Source of the DNA: Achromobacter spanius
Lineage (GTDB): Bacteria > Pseudomonadota > Gammaproteobacteria > Burkholderiales > Burkholderiaceae_B
Reading direction: 5' to 3'
DNA length: 64,000 nucleotides
Assembly (NCBI RefSeq): GCF_003994415.1
Contig: NZ_CP034689.1
Location: 1,550,001 to 1,614,000, forward strand
The notes beneath the pieces were generated by a model, which searched no databases, was not told where the DNA came from, and saw only the letters and a program-made list of their open reading frames with translations. The position numbers were made by a program, and so were the translations under genes. Below are positions 44,579-53,339 of this stretch, piece by piece (within the stretch, counting starts at the first letter, position 1; each line of letters opens with the position of its first letter).

Positions 44579-45465
44579 GCGATACCCCTTTTCGTACCGG
44601 CTTTGTTGCCATTGTTGGCCGCCCCAATGTGGGCAAGTCCACGCTGACCAACGCCCTGATCGGTTCCAAGATCTCCATCGTGTCGCGCAAGGCGCAGACC
44701 ACGCGCCACCGCATCCATGGTGTGTTGACGCGCGAACACGAGCAGTTCGTCTTCGTTGATACCCCCGGGTTCCAGACGCGCCATGGTGGCGCCATGAACC
44801 GCATGATGAACCGCGTGGTGACGCAGGCCCTGGCTGACGTCGACGTGGTGGTGCATGTGGTCGAGGCCGGCAAGTGGTCTGAGGGCGACGCCAAGTTGCT
44901 GCCGCTCTTGCCCAACCCGGAACGCACCATCTTGGTTGTCTCGAAGATCGACGCGCTGAAAAACCGCGACGACCTGTTTGCCTTCGTTTCCAAGATCATG
45001 GCGCTGCATCCGTTTGGCGCCGTGGTGCCCGTCAGCGCCACCAAGAACCAGCAACTGGATCAGTTGCTGGAAGAAATTGCCACGCGCTTGCCGGAAGGCG
45101 AGGCAATGTTCGAAGAAGACACCCTGACCGACCGCCCCATGCGCTTCATTGCGGCCGAACTGGTGCGCGAAAAGATCTTCCGCCTGGTCGGCGACGAACT
45201 GCCCTACGGCTGTACCGTCGTCATCGAGCAATGGGAAGAGACCGACAAAGGCGCCAGCATCAACGCCTGCGTGGTGGTCGAGCGCGACAGCCACAAGCCC
45301 ATACTCTTGGGCACGGGCGGCATGCACATGAAGCGCATCGCCACGGAGGCGCGGCAGGACATCGCCAAGCTGCTGGACAAGCCGGTGCACCTTGAGGTCT
45401 ACATCAAGGTGCGCAAGGGGTGGTCCGACCGCGAGGGTGCGCTCCGCGATTTGGGCTATGAGTAG
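44575..45465 (+). CDS. era: GTPase Era
   Basis: Ribosome-assembly GTPase that binds 16S rRNA, 296 residues. G1 GRPNVGKST, G3 DTPGF, G4 SKID, and a C-terminal KH domain (ILLGTGGMHMKRIATEARQDIAKLL). The start overlaps the rnc stop (ATGA) and the end overlaps the recO start by 8 bases, so the three are translationally coupled. Confidence 0.98.
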   Translation: MSDTPFRTGFVAIVGRPNVGKSTLTNALIGSKISIVSRKAQTTRHRIHGVLTREHEQFVFVDTPGFQTRHGGAMNRMMNRVVTQALADVDVVVHVVEAGKWSEGDAKLLPLLPNPERTILVVSKIDALKNRDDLFAFVSKIMALHPFGAVVPVSATKNQQLDQLLEEIATRLPEGEAMFEEDTLTDRPMRFIAAELVREKIFRLVGDELPYGCTVVIEQWEETDKGASINACVVVERDSHKPILLGTGGMHMKRIATEARQDIAKLLDKPVHLEVYIKVRKGWSDREGALRDLGYE

Positions 45466-46045
45466 ACGGGCGCCTCGCGTCCAGGATCGCCCGGGCTTTA
45501 TGCTGCACGCCACCGCGTGGCGTGAGACCTCCCTTATTGTTCAGACTTTTTCCCGCGATCATGGCTGTGTGGCCATGGTCGCCAAGGGCGCCAAGCGCCC
45601 TTACTCGGTGCTGAGGCCCGTGTTGTCGGCCTTTCAGCCCTTGCTGCTGTCCTGGACCGGCAACGGCGAAGTCAAGACGCTGACGCGCGCCGAAATCGCG
45701 GGCATCCGGCCCTTGACCGGCACCGCGCTGATGTCCGCCTGGTACATGAACGAGCTCTTGTTGCGCCTGCTGCCTCGCGAAGACGCCCACCCCTTGCTGT
45801 TCGACGCCTACGACATGGCGTTGCAGCAGTTGTCCAACGGCACGCGCGCCGCGGGCGCGTTGCGCCGCTTTGAATGGACCTTGCTGCGCGAAACCGGTTA
45901 TGGCGTGGACGAAGCCGCCCCGGATTTCGAAGACACCACCATTGAACCCGCGCTGCGCCGCGATTTGCGCGAGCGCCTGGCCGAAATTCTTGCCGGCCGC
46001 CCGCTGTCCACCCGGCGCGTCCTGATGGACTTGCAGCGCGTCTGA
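45458..46045 (+). CDS. recO: DNA repair protein RecO (short form)
   Basis: Recombination mediator that helps RecA displace SSB. The N-terminal OB fold (GFMLHATAWRETSLIVQTFSRDHG, VAKGAKRPYS) and the helical part (LLLRLLPREDAHPLLFDAYD, LRRFEWTLLRETGYG) are normal. At 195 residues it is about 45 shorter than E. coli RecO: the usual cysteine-containing insert is missing, and the sequence passes from GYGVDEAAPDFED to the C-terminal STRRVLMDLQRV. The start ATG 45458 lies inside era. Confidence 0.9.
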   Translation: MSRRAPRVQDRPGFMLHATAWRETSLIVQTFSRDHGCVAMVAKGAKRPYSVLRPVLSAFQPLLLSWTGNGEVKTLTRAEIAGIRPLTGTALMSAWYMNELLLRLLPREDAHPLLFDAYDMALQQLSNGTRAAGALRRFEWTLLRETGYGVDEAAPDFEDTTIEPALRRDLRERLAEILAGRPLSTRRVLMDLQRV

Positions 46046-46063
46046 GCGTGCTGCGCGCAGCCG

Positions 46064-46972
46064 ATGACCTTCACACTGAAACAGGTCGAGACGTTCCGCA
46101 CCGTATACGAAACGGAAAGCGTGACCGCTGCCGCCCGGCGCCTGGATGTGTCGCCCGCGACGGTCAGCGCCACCTTGGCCGCGTTGGAAGCCAGCATTGA
46201 GCTACGCCTGTTCGAGCGCGTGCGTCAGCGGATGCAGCGCACGCCCGAGGCCACTTTGTTGTACGAGGAAATCCGCCGCTTGAACGTGGGGCTGGAAAGC
46301 CTTGGACGCAAGATCCGTGCGATCCGTGGCGCCGCGCAGCCGCGCCTGCGCATTGGTTGCATCCATGCGTATGGCGGCACCCTCGTCAGTGACGCGATCT
46401 CGCGGTTTCGCACGCGCTATCCCGACACGCCGCTGTATCTGCAGATTCGAGACTCCAACACCTTGCGTGACATGGTGGTGTCGGGCGAACTCGATCTGGC
46501 GGTGGTGGCTGACGAATCAGAGCTCGAAGGTCTGTTGGGGCACCGGCTGGCCAGCCTGCGTGCCGTGGCGGTGTTTCCCGCCAGCCATGCGCTTGCGCGC
46601 CTGGAACGCGTGGATTTCACGCATCTTGTGGATGCGGACGTGATTGCCCTGAACGCGGAGGATGGTTCGCGCAAGCGCCTGGATTCGCTGTTGTTGCAGG
46701 CGGGGCTAAGCCTGAAGGTGGCCATCGAAACCCCGTACTCCAGCACCGTGTGCCAACTGGCGCTGGACGGGCACGGGATCGGCATTGCCAACCCGGCCAC
46801 CGCCGTGGGGAGGGAGGCAGCCGGCCTTTGCTACCGTCCGCTGACCGCACCCGTGCATTTTGAATGCCATATGATCTTGCACGGTAGCCGACCCTTGTCC
46901 GAGGCCGGCAAGTTCTGGGCCACCTGTCTGCGCGGCGTGCTGGCCCCGCTGGTGGATCGCTTCGGCGTGTGA
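46064..46972 (+). CDS. LysR-family transcriptional regulator
   Basis: DNA-binding regulator, 302 residues. The N-terminal winged helix is TFRTVYETESVTAAARRLDVSP through RLFERVRQRMQRTPEA, followed by a LysR substrate-binding domain (about 90-295) with RLRIGCIHAYGG. It starts 18 bases after recO on the same strand and converges on the minus-strand set ending at 47051. It may control that set, but LysR genes usually lie divergent from their target, so this is uncertain. Confidence 0.9.
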   Translation: MTFTLKQVETFRTVYETESVTAAARRLDVSPATVSATLAALEASIELRLFERVRQRMQRTPEATLLYEEIRRLNVGLESLGRKIRAIRGAAQPRLRIGCIHAYGGTLVSDAISRFRTRYPDTPLYLQIRDSNTLRDMVVSGELDLAVVADESELEGLLGHRLASLRAVAVFPASHALARLERVDFTHLVDADVIALNAEDGSRKRLDSLLLQAGLSLKVAIETPYSSTVCQLALDGHGIGIANPATAVGREAAGLCYRPLTAPVHFECHMILHGSRPLSEAGKFWATCLRGVLAPLVDRFGV

Positions 46973-47050
46973 GGTGGTCGGGCGGTCAGGCGGTGACGCG
47001 GTAAGGCAGTAAGGCAGTAGGGGCCGCAGAGGTTGCGGGCCAGGTCCCGC

Positions 47051-48151
47051 TCAGCCCCGGCGACCGTCCGAAGTCAGCATCAGCACCACCGACGATTCGG
47101 CATCCAATACGCCCGAGCGCCGCAGCTTGGCCACCGCCGCCAGCGCGGCGGCCGACGATAGCTCGGTGCTGATGCCTCTGCGGTCCAGAAGTTGCTGCGC
47201 CTGGGCCGCGGCCTTATCGTCAATTTCAACAGGCGTGCCGCCCGACCGCGACAAAGCTTCCAGGGATTGCAGCGTGCAGGTTCCACCCGCAATGGAGTAC
47301 TGCGCCGTTGCCGCGTCCCACAAGCCGCGCGCGTCTCCGCTGGCCTGGGCCTGCGACAAGCGCGCATGGGGTTCAATGGCGTGCAGGCGCGGCAAGCGTT
47401 GAATGCGGCCGCTTTGCAGCAGGTGCTGCCAACCCAGGAAGATGCCCCACAGCAGATCGCCGCGCGCGGTGGGCACGATGATGTCGGTCGGCGTGCCGCA
47501 GCGGTCCAGGATTTCAGCGGCAATGGGCTTGTAGCCTTCCACGCCATAAGGGTGGGTGCCAACGGGCGGATTCAGGTAATTGGTGCCCGCGAATGCGCCC
47601 TGGTTACGGCACAGGTCTTCGACGTATGGCCAGCGGGCTAGGCTGTCTTCAAAGGCGCTGAGTCTTGCCCCGAAGCGCTGCATGGCTTCGCGCTGCAAGG
47701 GCGGGCAGTTACGGGTGATGGCGATGTCGGCCTGCAAGCCGGCGGCCGCGCAATAGGCGGCGATCGACACGCCGGCGTTGCCGCTGGAGGCCGCCGCCAC
47801 GCGGGTTGCGCCGGCCAACTGTGCCCGAGACACCAACTGGGCCGCCATGCGGTCCTTGTGGCTGCCGGTGGGGTTGGCGGCCTCACATTTGAGCCAAAGC
47901 TGGCCGATGCCTTCGGCCACGGCCAGATCCGATGCATCAAGGCAAGGTGTGTCGCCTTCGCCCAGCGTGATGGGCGCCAGGACCGGCAAGGGCATGGTGT
48001 TGCCGCCGCTGGAAGGTTCGTAGACGCATTCCAGCGTGGCGGGGTGGCCAGCGGCCAGGCAAAGGGGGCAGCCTTCGGGATAGTCGCCGGGCGCCCACAG
48101 GCGGGTGCAGCGGATACAACGTAGGCCGGACAATCCAGGGTTCATCTGCAT
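47051..48151 (-). CDS. Threonine synthase-like PLP enzyme with N-terminal zinc ribbon
   Basis: Fold-type II PLP enzyme, 366 residues. The N-terminus has two Cys pairs (C12, C15 and C28, C31; CIRC...CPLC) like the zinc ribbon of some archaeal-type threonine synthases. The PLP lysine is K99 (TGSHKDRMA), the phosphate loop is SSGNAGVS. The C-terminal region lacks a clear regulatory domain. It starts 2 bases after the deacylase gene stop, so the two are coupled. In context with a deacylase and a Bug receptor, it may be an ammonia-lyase or beta-elimination enzyme in a catabolic route rather than a biosynthetic threonine synthase. Confidence 0.82.
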   Translation of the reverse strand: MQMNPGLSGLRCIRCTRLWAPGDYPEGCPLCLAAGHPATLECVYEPSSGGNTMPLPVLAPITLGEGDTPCLDASDLAVAEGIGQLWLKCEAANPTGSHKDRMAAQLVSRAQLAGATRVAAASSGNAGVSIAAYCAAAGLQADIAITRNCPPLQREAMQRFGARLSAFEDSLARWPYVEDLCRNQGAFAGTNYLNPPVGTHPYGVEGYKPIAAEILDRCGTPTDIIVPTARGDLLWGIFLGWQHLLQSGRIQRLPRLHAIEPHARLSQAQASGDARGLWDAATAQYSIAGGTCTLQSLEALSRSGGTPVEIDDKAAAQAQQLLDRRGISTELSSAAALAAVAKLRRSGVLDAESSVVLMLTSDGRRG

Positions 48152-48153
48152 GG

Positions 48154-49134
48154 TCAGTACTTTGACGCGAGGAATTCAAGGGGAAGGGCGGGTGCGACTT
48201 GCAGCAGGCAGTCGCCGTCGTCACACCGGGCGATGGCGCGCAAGCACACGACCGTGCCCGCTTGAGGGCTATGCAAGGGGCGCATGGGCGTGTCGGGGCG
48301 GGCGGGTTCGATCAGGCGAGCAATCTGCTGGCCCGCTGTGACGGACTGCCCCAGTTCAACGCTGGGCACGAATACGCCGGATTCGCCTGCCCAAAGGGTG
48401 GCGGCGGGGGCCTCCAGGTCATAAAGCAGAGTGTTCGGATTGCGGGGGCGTGGTTGGCTGGGCAACAGGCCCAGCTCTCCCAGGCAACCGAGCAGGCCGT
48501 CGCGGCAGCGTTCGACCAGAGCGCTGTTGGTTTCTCTGCCGCCGCCGATTTCGGCGCTAAGGCGCAACACGCGGTGGCGGCTGGCCGCGGCCGGCATGGA
48601 GCCCGCTTCATTGCCGCGAAAGAACACGCAATGCGGCAGGCCGAACGCGCGCGCCAGGGCGGGCAGGCGCTCGTCGTAGGCGTCGCTGCCGTAGCGCGTG
48701 ATCACGGACGATGGCAGATAACGCAGGGACGCGCCACCGCTGTGGACGTCGACCATGGCTTGCACGTGGGGCAGCAGACGCGTTTCGAGGGCGGCCGCCA
48801 CGCTTTCGGTGTAGCCGCGCGCGGGGGCGCCCAGGAAGGCGCGGTTCAGGTTGCCGCCATCGGCGGGCGACAGTCGTGTGCCGGCCAGCGATGCCTCTGC
48901 GTTGACGGCGGGCAGCAAATAGACCGTGCCCCGTTGCAGTACGTTGGGCAGGTGATGCCACAAATCCAGAATGGCGGCCTGGCCTTCCCATTCGTCGCCA
49001 TGCACGCCCGCCATCAGGGCCACGGCGGGGCCAGGGCCGGCGTCGACCCGCAACATGGGAATGGTGATGCGGCGATAGGCCGAGTCATTGGTTGCGGCGG
49101 CAACGGAGAAGTCTTCCCGGCTTACCTGGATCAT
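48154..49134 (-). CDS. Succinylglutamate desuccinylase/aspartoacylase-family deacylase (DoeB-like)
   Basis: Zinc carboxypeptidase-fold amidohydrolase, 326 residues from ATG 49134; the longer frame upstream has no ribosome site. Zinc ligands are H45 and E48 in AGVHGDEWEG and a later His in MVDVHSGGASLRYL; NLNRAFLG matches the family Arg motif. The order of motifs (DSAY..ITIPM, GVHGDEWEG, DVHSGG, ELGGG-like AEIGGGR) resembles DoeB, which deacetylates N-acetyl-diaminobutyrate in ectoine breakdown. A C-terminal biotinyl-like barrel domain (about 225-320) is present. Substrate unknown. Confidence 0.85.
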   Translation of the reverse strand: MIQVSREDFSVAAATNDSAYRRITIPMLRVDAGPGPAVALMAGVHGDEWEGQAAILDLWHHLPNVLQRGTVYLLPAVNAEASLAGTRLSPADGGNLNRAFLGAPARGYTESVAAALETRLLPHVQAMVDVHSGGASLRYLPSSVITRYGSDAYDERLPALARAFGLPHCVFFRGNEAGSMPAAASRHRVLRLSAEIGGGRETNSALVERCRDGLLGCLGELGLLPSQPRPRNPNTLLYDLEAPAATLWAGESGVFVPSVELGQSVTAGQQIARLIEPARPDTPMRPLHSPQAGTVVCLRAIARCDDGDCLLQVAPALPLEFLASKY

Positions 49135-49180
49135 GTGGCGCCTCCGGCTGGGGGGCTTGCCGCAGGCGCGCCCGTGGACG

Positions 49181-50137
49181 TCAATCCAGCGTGGCGGCCT
49201 TGATGATGTTTTCCCATTTGGGCAGTTCCTTGCGAATTTGGGTTTGTACGTCCTGCGGGGTGCCGCCCAGCGGCGCTTGCGAACGGCTGCGCAGTTCTTT
49301 TGCGACATGTTCCGATTGCAGCGCCTGGTTCATCGCGGCATTCAGGCGGTTGATGACGGCTGGCGGCGTACCGGCGGGAGCGATCAGCGCGCTCCAGGCT
49401 GACTGTTCATAGTCGGGGTAGCCCTGTTCGGCCACCGTCGGCACATCGGGATTGGATGCAGCGCGCGACCGTGTTGTGACGGCCAGCGCGCGCAGGCGGC
49501 CATCCTTCAGGTTGCCGATCAGCGGAGGCAGGTTTTCCATCATGGCGTCCACATGGCCACCGAGCAGGTCGGAGAGCTGCGCGGCCGTCGCCTTGTAGGG
49601 AATCTGGCGCACGGCGGCGCCGGTCTGGGCAATGAAAAGCTTCACGCCGACCTCGCTGGTCGTGCCAGGGTCGGCCGATGTCATCGTCATGCGGTCGGGC
49701 TGGGCGCGGCTGGCCTCGATGAAGCTTTTCAGGTCGCGATAGGGTGACGCGGCATTCACCACGATGACGTTGGGCGTCTCGGCCACCAGGCCGATGGGCG
49801 TCACGTCACGGTCCAGGTCGTAAAGCTGCTGTTTGAACAGAAACCGATGCAGCACCAACGTGCCGACGTGGGCGTAGCCGATGGTATAGCCGTCGGCCGG
49901 GGCGCGAACCACCGCCTGGGTGCCGATGCGGCCCCCGGCTCCGACGCGGTTTTCCACCACGACTGGCTGACCTAGCTGACGGCTCATCTCCTGGCCGATC
50001 AGGCGCGCGGTAATGTCCGCATTGCCGCCCGCCGCGGCAGGCACGATCAAGGTGATTGCGCGTTCCGGATAGTCGGCGTGCGCGGACGTGGCGCTAAGGC
50101 AAAGCAGCAAGGCGGCAAGGCAGGCAGAGCGTTTCAT
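49181..50137 (-). CDS. Bug-family (TctC) periplasmic substrate-binding protein
   Basis: Periplasmic receptor of the tripartite tricarboxylate transporter type, 318 residues, signal peptide ending at SAHADYP. Family motifs: YPERAITLIVPAAAGGNADI near the mature start, VVENRVGAGGRIGTQAV, and SWSALIAP-like QSAWSALIAPAGTPP. Bordetella and Achromobacter have very many such receptors, most without linked TctAB genes, as here. It is 46 bases upstream of the deacylase on the same strand, which points to the deacylase substrate as its ligand. Confidence 0.93.
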   Translation of the reverse strand: MKRSACLAALLLCLSATSAHADYPERAITLIVPAAAGGNADITARLIGQEMSRQLGQPVVVENRVGAGGRIGTQAVVRAPADGYTIGYAHVGTLVLHRFLFKQQLYDLDRDVTPIGLVAETPNVIVVNAASPYRDLKSFIEASRAQPDRMTMTSADPGTTSEVGVKLFIAQTGAAVRQIPYKATAAQLSDLLGGHVDAMMENLPPLIGNLKDGRLRALAVTTRSRAASNPDVPTVAEQGYPDYEQSAWSALIAPAGTPPAVINRLNAAMNQALQSEHVAKELRSRSQAPLGGTPQDVQTQIRKELPKWENIIKAATLD

Positions 50138-50227
50138 GACGATTCCCCAGGCGTTGAGAGCTGCGTCATTGTGCGGCGGCCGCCCGAAGAATCCGTTTGT
50201 CTTAATAATATGGATGTTTGGAAAAAC

Positions 50228-51520
50228 CTAACGCTTGTCGTCCTTTCTTGCATCGGCCTGTTTTCCCAGCGCATAGCCGACCGCCGCTGCGCCCAGCGCC
50301 ACGGCCGCGCCCAACAGCGCAATCAACGCCGCGCCGTGGCCCAGCATGTCCACCCCTGCCTTGACCCAACCGCTGGCGGCGTCGCCGCCGCGGTAGACCA
50401 CAGTGTCGATGACGCTCTTGGTCTTGTATTTGTCTTCGGGCGGAACCGCCGTAAACAGCATTTCGCGCCCGGGTCTGATGAAGGCGTATTCGCCGGCCCG
50501 GCGCAGGACCATTGCCGCGGCCAACACGCCAAAGACAGGGAACGCGGCCAACGCCAGGAATGACAGCCCCACGGCCAGGGGCACCGCGGTCAACAGAAAG
50601 CGCAGCCCCAGGCGCGCGGCCACGCGGCCAGTGATAAAAACTTGCGACAGCAGCGCCAGCGTCTGCACGGTGAAGTCCAGCGCGCTGAATACGCGGATGC
50701 GCTGCGTGGTGTCGGGGAACGAGTCAGCCACCAGCCGCGCCTGCTCCATGTACAGAAAGGTGTTGAGGGTAGCCAGCAGCACCACCAGCAACGAAATGCC
50801 AAGCAGATAGCGAGACCGGAAAATACGCGAAATGCCGGCCAGCACGGCACCTTCAATGGGCTGCTTGATGTCCTGCTGGCTGACGTCCGTACGCGTGGCG
50901 GCGCGCCATCGCAACAGCCATTGCTTCAGCGGCAACGTCGCCGCGAGCAGCAGCGCCGACAACAGCAGCAGGCCCGCAGGACCCAGCACGCCCGCCAGCA
51001 ACGCGCCCAGCAGTGGACCGCACAGCCCGCCCGCGCTGGCGCCGGCGGCAATCAAGGCGAACAGGCGCTTGGCCGACTCCATGCGGAACACATCGGCCAT
51101 CAGGCTCCAGGCGATGGAAACCACGAACAGATTGAAGACCGACAGCCATACATAGAACGCGCGCGCCGTCCAGACGCTGCCCGGTTGCAGATGCAGCAGC
51201 ATGGCAAAGCCCGCCATGGTCAGGGCAAACAGGCCGTAGACCCAGGTCAGCAGCGTCGAACGCGGCACGCGCGAGGACAAGACGCCAAACACCGGCACCA
51301 CCGCCAGGGTGGCGAAGAAGGTGGCGGTGAAGAGCCATTGCAGTTGGTTCACACCCGCCTGGATCCCCATGGTTTCGCGGATGGGCCGCAGCATGAAATA
51401 GCCGCAAAACAGGAAGAAAAAGAAGGCGAAGCCGCAGGCTGCTGGCGCTATTTCCTCTTCATGAATACCCAAGGCGCGCGCAATGCGGCCACGCAGGAGG
51501 CCAAGGCCGGCAGCGGCCAT
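50228..51520 (-). CDS. ATP/ADP-antiporter-family (Npt-like) membrane transporter
   Basis: Integral membrane protein, 430 residues, about 12 helices. GYFMLRPIRETMGIQAG at about 39-55 is the hallmark of the AAA (ATP:ADP antiporter) family members found in free-living bacteria, which are also annotated as MFS proteins. A conserved RRAGEYAFIRPGREMLFTAVP segment lies near 345. The substrates of the free-living versions are not established. It lies 3 bases downstream of the aldo/keto reductase and is probably co-transcribed with it. Confidence 0.8.
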   Translation of the reverse strand: MAAAGLGLLRGRIARALGIHEEEIAPAACGFAFFFFLFCGYFMLRPIRETMGIQAGVNQLQWLFTATFFATLAVVPVFGVLSSRVPRSTLLTWVYGLFALTMAGFAMLLHLQPGSVWTARAFYVWLSVFNLFVVSIAWSLMADVFRMESAKRLFALIAAGASAGGLCGPLLGALLAGVLGPAGLLLLSALLLAATLPLKQWLLRWRAATRTDVSQQDIKQPIEGAVLAGISRIFRSRYLLGISLLVVLLATLNTFLYMEQARLVADSFPDTTQRIRVFSALDFTVQTLALLSQVFITGRVAARLGLRFLLTAVPLAVGLSFLALAAFPVFGVLAAAMVLRRAGEYAFIRPGREMLFTAVPPEDKYKTKSVIDTVVYRGGDAASGWVKAGVDMLGHGAALIALLGAAVALGAAAVGYALGKQADARKDDKR

Positions 51521-51523
51521 GGC

Positions 51524-52441
51524 TTATGCCAGCAGGGCGGCGATGCGGTAGCGCATGGCCGCGTCGGGTTGCGGCCCGAACCCGGCCAGTGCGTTGTCCG
51601 CCATGTTCTTGGGTTTGGAGGTGGCGGGAATGACGGCGGTGACCGCCGGGTGCCCGATGATGAATTTCAGGAAAATCTGCGCCCAGGAGGTGCAGCCGAT
51701 GTCGGCAGCCAAACCGGGCAGGGCACGACCCCTGACCTGGCGAAACAGGGCGCCGTCCTGGAAGGGGCGGTTGATCAGCACTGCGACACCGTTGGCCTGG
51801 CAAGCCGGCAGCAGGCGCTTTTCAGCGTTGCGCGCGCCCACTGATAGATTGATCTGAAGAAAGTCGGGCTTTTCGCGTTCGACCAGTTCGGTCAGTTCGT
51901 CGTGGGCATGGTCCAGGTAGTGAGTGATGCCGACGTAACGGATGACGCCTTGCTGCTTCAGGTCGCGCAGCAAGCCCAGTTGATTGCGGGTGTCGATCAG
52001 GTTGTGGATCTGGATAAGGTCGAGTTTGTCGCGGCCCAGGTACTTTTGTGATGCGCGAATTTGCTCCATGGCGGCGTCGTGACCACGCGCGCCGATCTTG
52101 GTCGCCAGGAAGTACCGGCTGCCTTCGTCGCCCTGGCGCGCCAGCAGCGCTCCCACAACCGCCTCGGCCTGGCCGTAGCTGGGCGCGGTGTCGATCAGCG
52201 TGCCGCCCGCTTTGGCGAAGGTGTCCAGCACCTGCGCCAAGGGCTGCATGGCTGCTGCGTCATCGGGCGAGGTGTTGAAGGTATCGGCAGTGCCCAGGCC
52301 GATGACGGGTATCTGTTCCTTCGTAGACGGAATGGAGCGCTTCAGCATGGTTTGCTTGGCGTTCAGGGCCTGGACGGCGCCCGCGGGTCCCAGCAAGGTG
52401 GCGCAGGCGGCGGTTTGGAGGAAGCGGCGGCGATCGTGCAT
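51524..52441 (-). CDS. Aldo/keto reductase with Tat-type signal
   Basis: NADPH-dependent oxidoreductase of the AKR fold, 305 residues. Catalytic residues occur in GGTLIDTAPSYGQAE (Asp, Tyr), FLATKIG (Lys) and YVGITHY (His). The N-terminus MHDRRRFLQTAACATLLGPAG is a Tat-like signal (RRRFLQ), so it may be exported folded, like several uncharacterised AKRs of this group. It is followed after 3 bases by the AAA-family transporter. Confidence 0.87.
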   Translation of the reverse strand: MHDRRRFLQTAACATLLGPAGAVQALNAKQTMLKRSIPSTKEQIPVIGLGTADTFNTSPDDAAAMQPLAQVLDTFAKAGGTLIDTAPSYGQAEAVVGALLARQGDEGSRYFLATKIGARGHDAAMEQIRASQKYLGRDKLDLIQIHNLIDTRNQLGLLRDLKQQGVIRYVGITHYLDHAHDELTELVEREKPDFLQINLSVGARNAEKRLLPACQANGVAVLINRPFQDGALFRQVRGRALPGLAADIGCTSWAQIFLKFIIGHPAVTAVIPATSKPKNMADNALAGFGPQPDAAMRYRIAALLA

Positions 52442-52456
52442 GGGAGCGCTCCAAAG

Positions 52457-52486
52457 AAAAAGGCCTACATGCGAATGTAGGCCTTC
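52457..52486 (-). terminator. Terminator of the Bax-inhibitor-1 gene
   Basis: On the minus strand AAGGCCTACATTC-GC-ATGTAGGCC is followed by TTTTTCTTT. It lies 24 bases after the stop at 52510 and isolates the aldo/keto reductase gene downstream. Confidence 0.9.
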
Positions 52487-52509
52487 AGTACTGAACTTGC
52501 GGGGCGCGA

Positions 52510-53220
52510 TTACTCGCGGTTACCGCCGAAGATGCCCAGCAGCATCAACAGGTTCGAGAAGACGTTGTAGACGTCCAGGTAAATGGCCAGTGTGGCGGAC
52601 ACGTAGTTGGTTTCACCCCCATTGACCACGCGCTGCAGGTCAACCAGCATGAACGCCGAGAACACCAGGATGGCCATGACCGAGATGGTCAGCATCAGTG
52701 CGGGCATTTGCAGGAAGATGTTGGCCAGCGCTGCAACCAGGATCACGACCGCGCCGATGAACAGGAATTTCTGCATCCCGGACAGGTCGCGCTTGATGGT
52801 GGTGGCCAGTGTGGCCATCGTGCCGAACACGATCGCCGTGCCGCCGAATGCCGTCATGACAAGCTGCGAACCGTTGCTGAAGCCCATCACGAAGCCAAGC
52901 AGGCGCGACAGCATGATGCCCATGAAGAACGTGAAGGCCAGCAGCAGCACCACGCCCATCGAGTTGTTCTTGTTTTTCTCGATGGCGAACATCATGCCGA
53001 AGGCACCCACCAGGAACACGATCGCGGAAAGGCCGGGGCTGGCGCCCATGACACGGTTGATTCCCGTGTAGAGGCCGACCGCCGCGCCCAGCACCGTGGG
53101 AATCAGCGAAAGGGCCAAGAGCCAATACGTATTGCGCAGCACCTGATTGCGCGCGACCTCGCCCGGCGCGCCAGCGACCGAGCCGGAACGGTTAAAAGGG
53201 GACGGACGATATTCGTTCAT
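52510..53220 (-). CDS. Bax inhibitor-1/YccA family membrane protein
   Basis: Seven-helix membrane protein of the BI-1 (UPF0005) superfamily, 236 residues. The N-terminal about 30 residues are soluble; helices begin at about 31 (YWLLALSLIPTVLGAAVGLY). The conserved C-terminal half has FVDLQRVV-like MLVDLQRVVNGGETNYVSATLAIYLDVYNVF with the acidic residues of the ion-leak pore. E. coli YccA modulates the FtsH protease. It stands as a single gene with its own terminator. Confidence 0.94.
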   Translation of the reverse strand: MNEYRPSPFNRSGSVAGAPGEVARNQVLRNTYWLLALSLIPTVLGAAVGLYTGINRVMGASPGLSAIVFLVGAFGMMFAIEKNKNNSMGVVLLLAFTFFMGIMLSRLLGFVMGFSNGSQLVMTAFGGTAIVFGTMATLATTIKRDLSGMQKFLFIGAVVILVAALANIFLQMPALMLTISVMAILVFSAFMLVDLQRVVNGGETNYVSATLAIYLDVYNVFSNLLMLLGIFGGNRE

Positions 53221-53339
53221 GGAGAACTCCTGTATGCGCCAAAAATAATTGCCTAGTAGGCTTAGAGGGGAAGGATACCTTACAGTTCCCTGAAGAATCC
53301 AGTTTTTGGAAGATTTAGACCCGCGGCCAGACTCCCTGT

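Noticed and set aside
46980..47045. GGCGGT/AAGGCAGT short repeats between the LysR and PLP-enzyme genes
   Set aside because: Too short and degenerate to call a repeat element or terminator.
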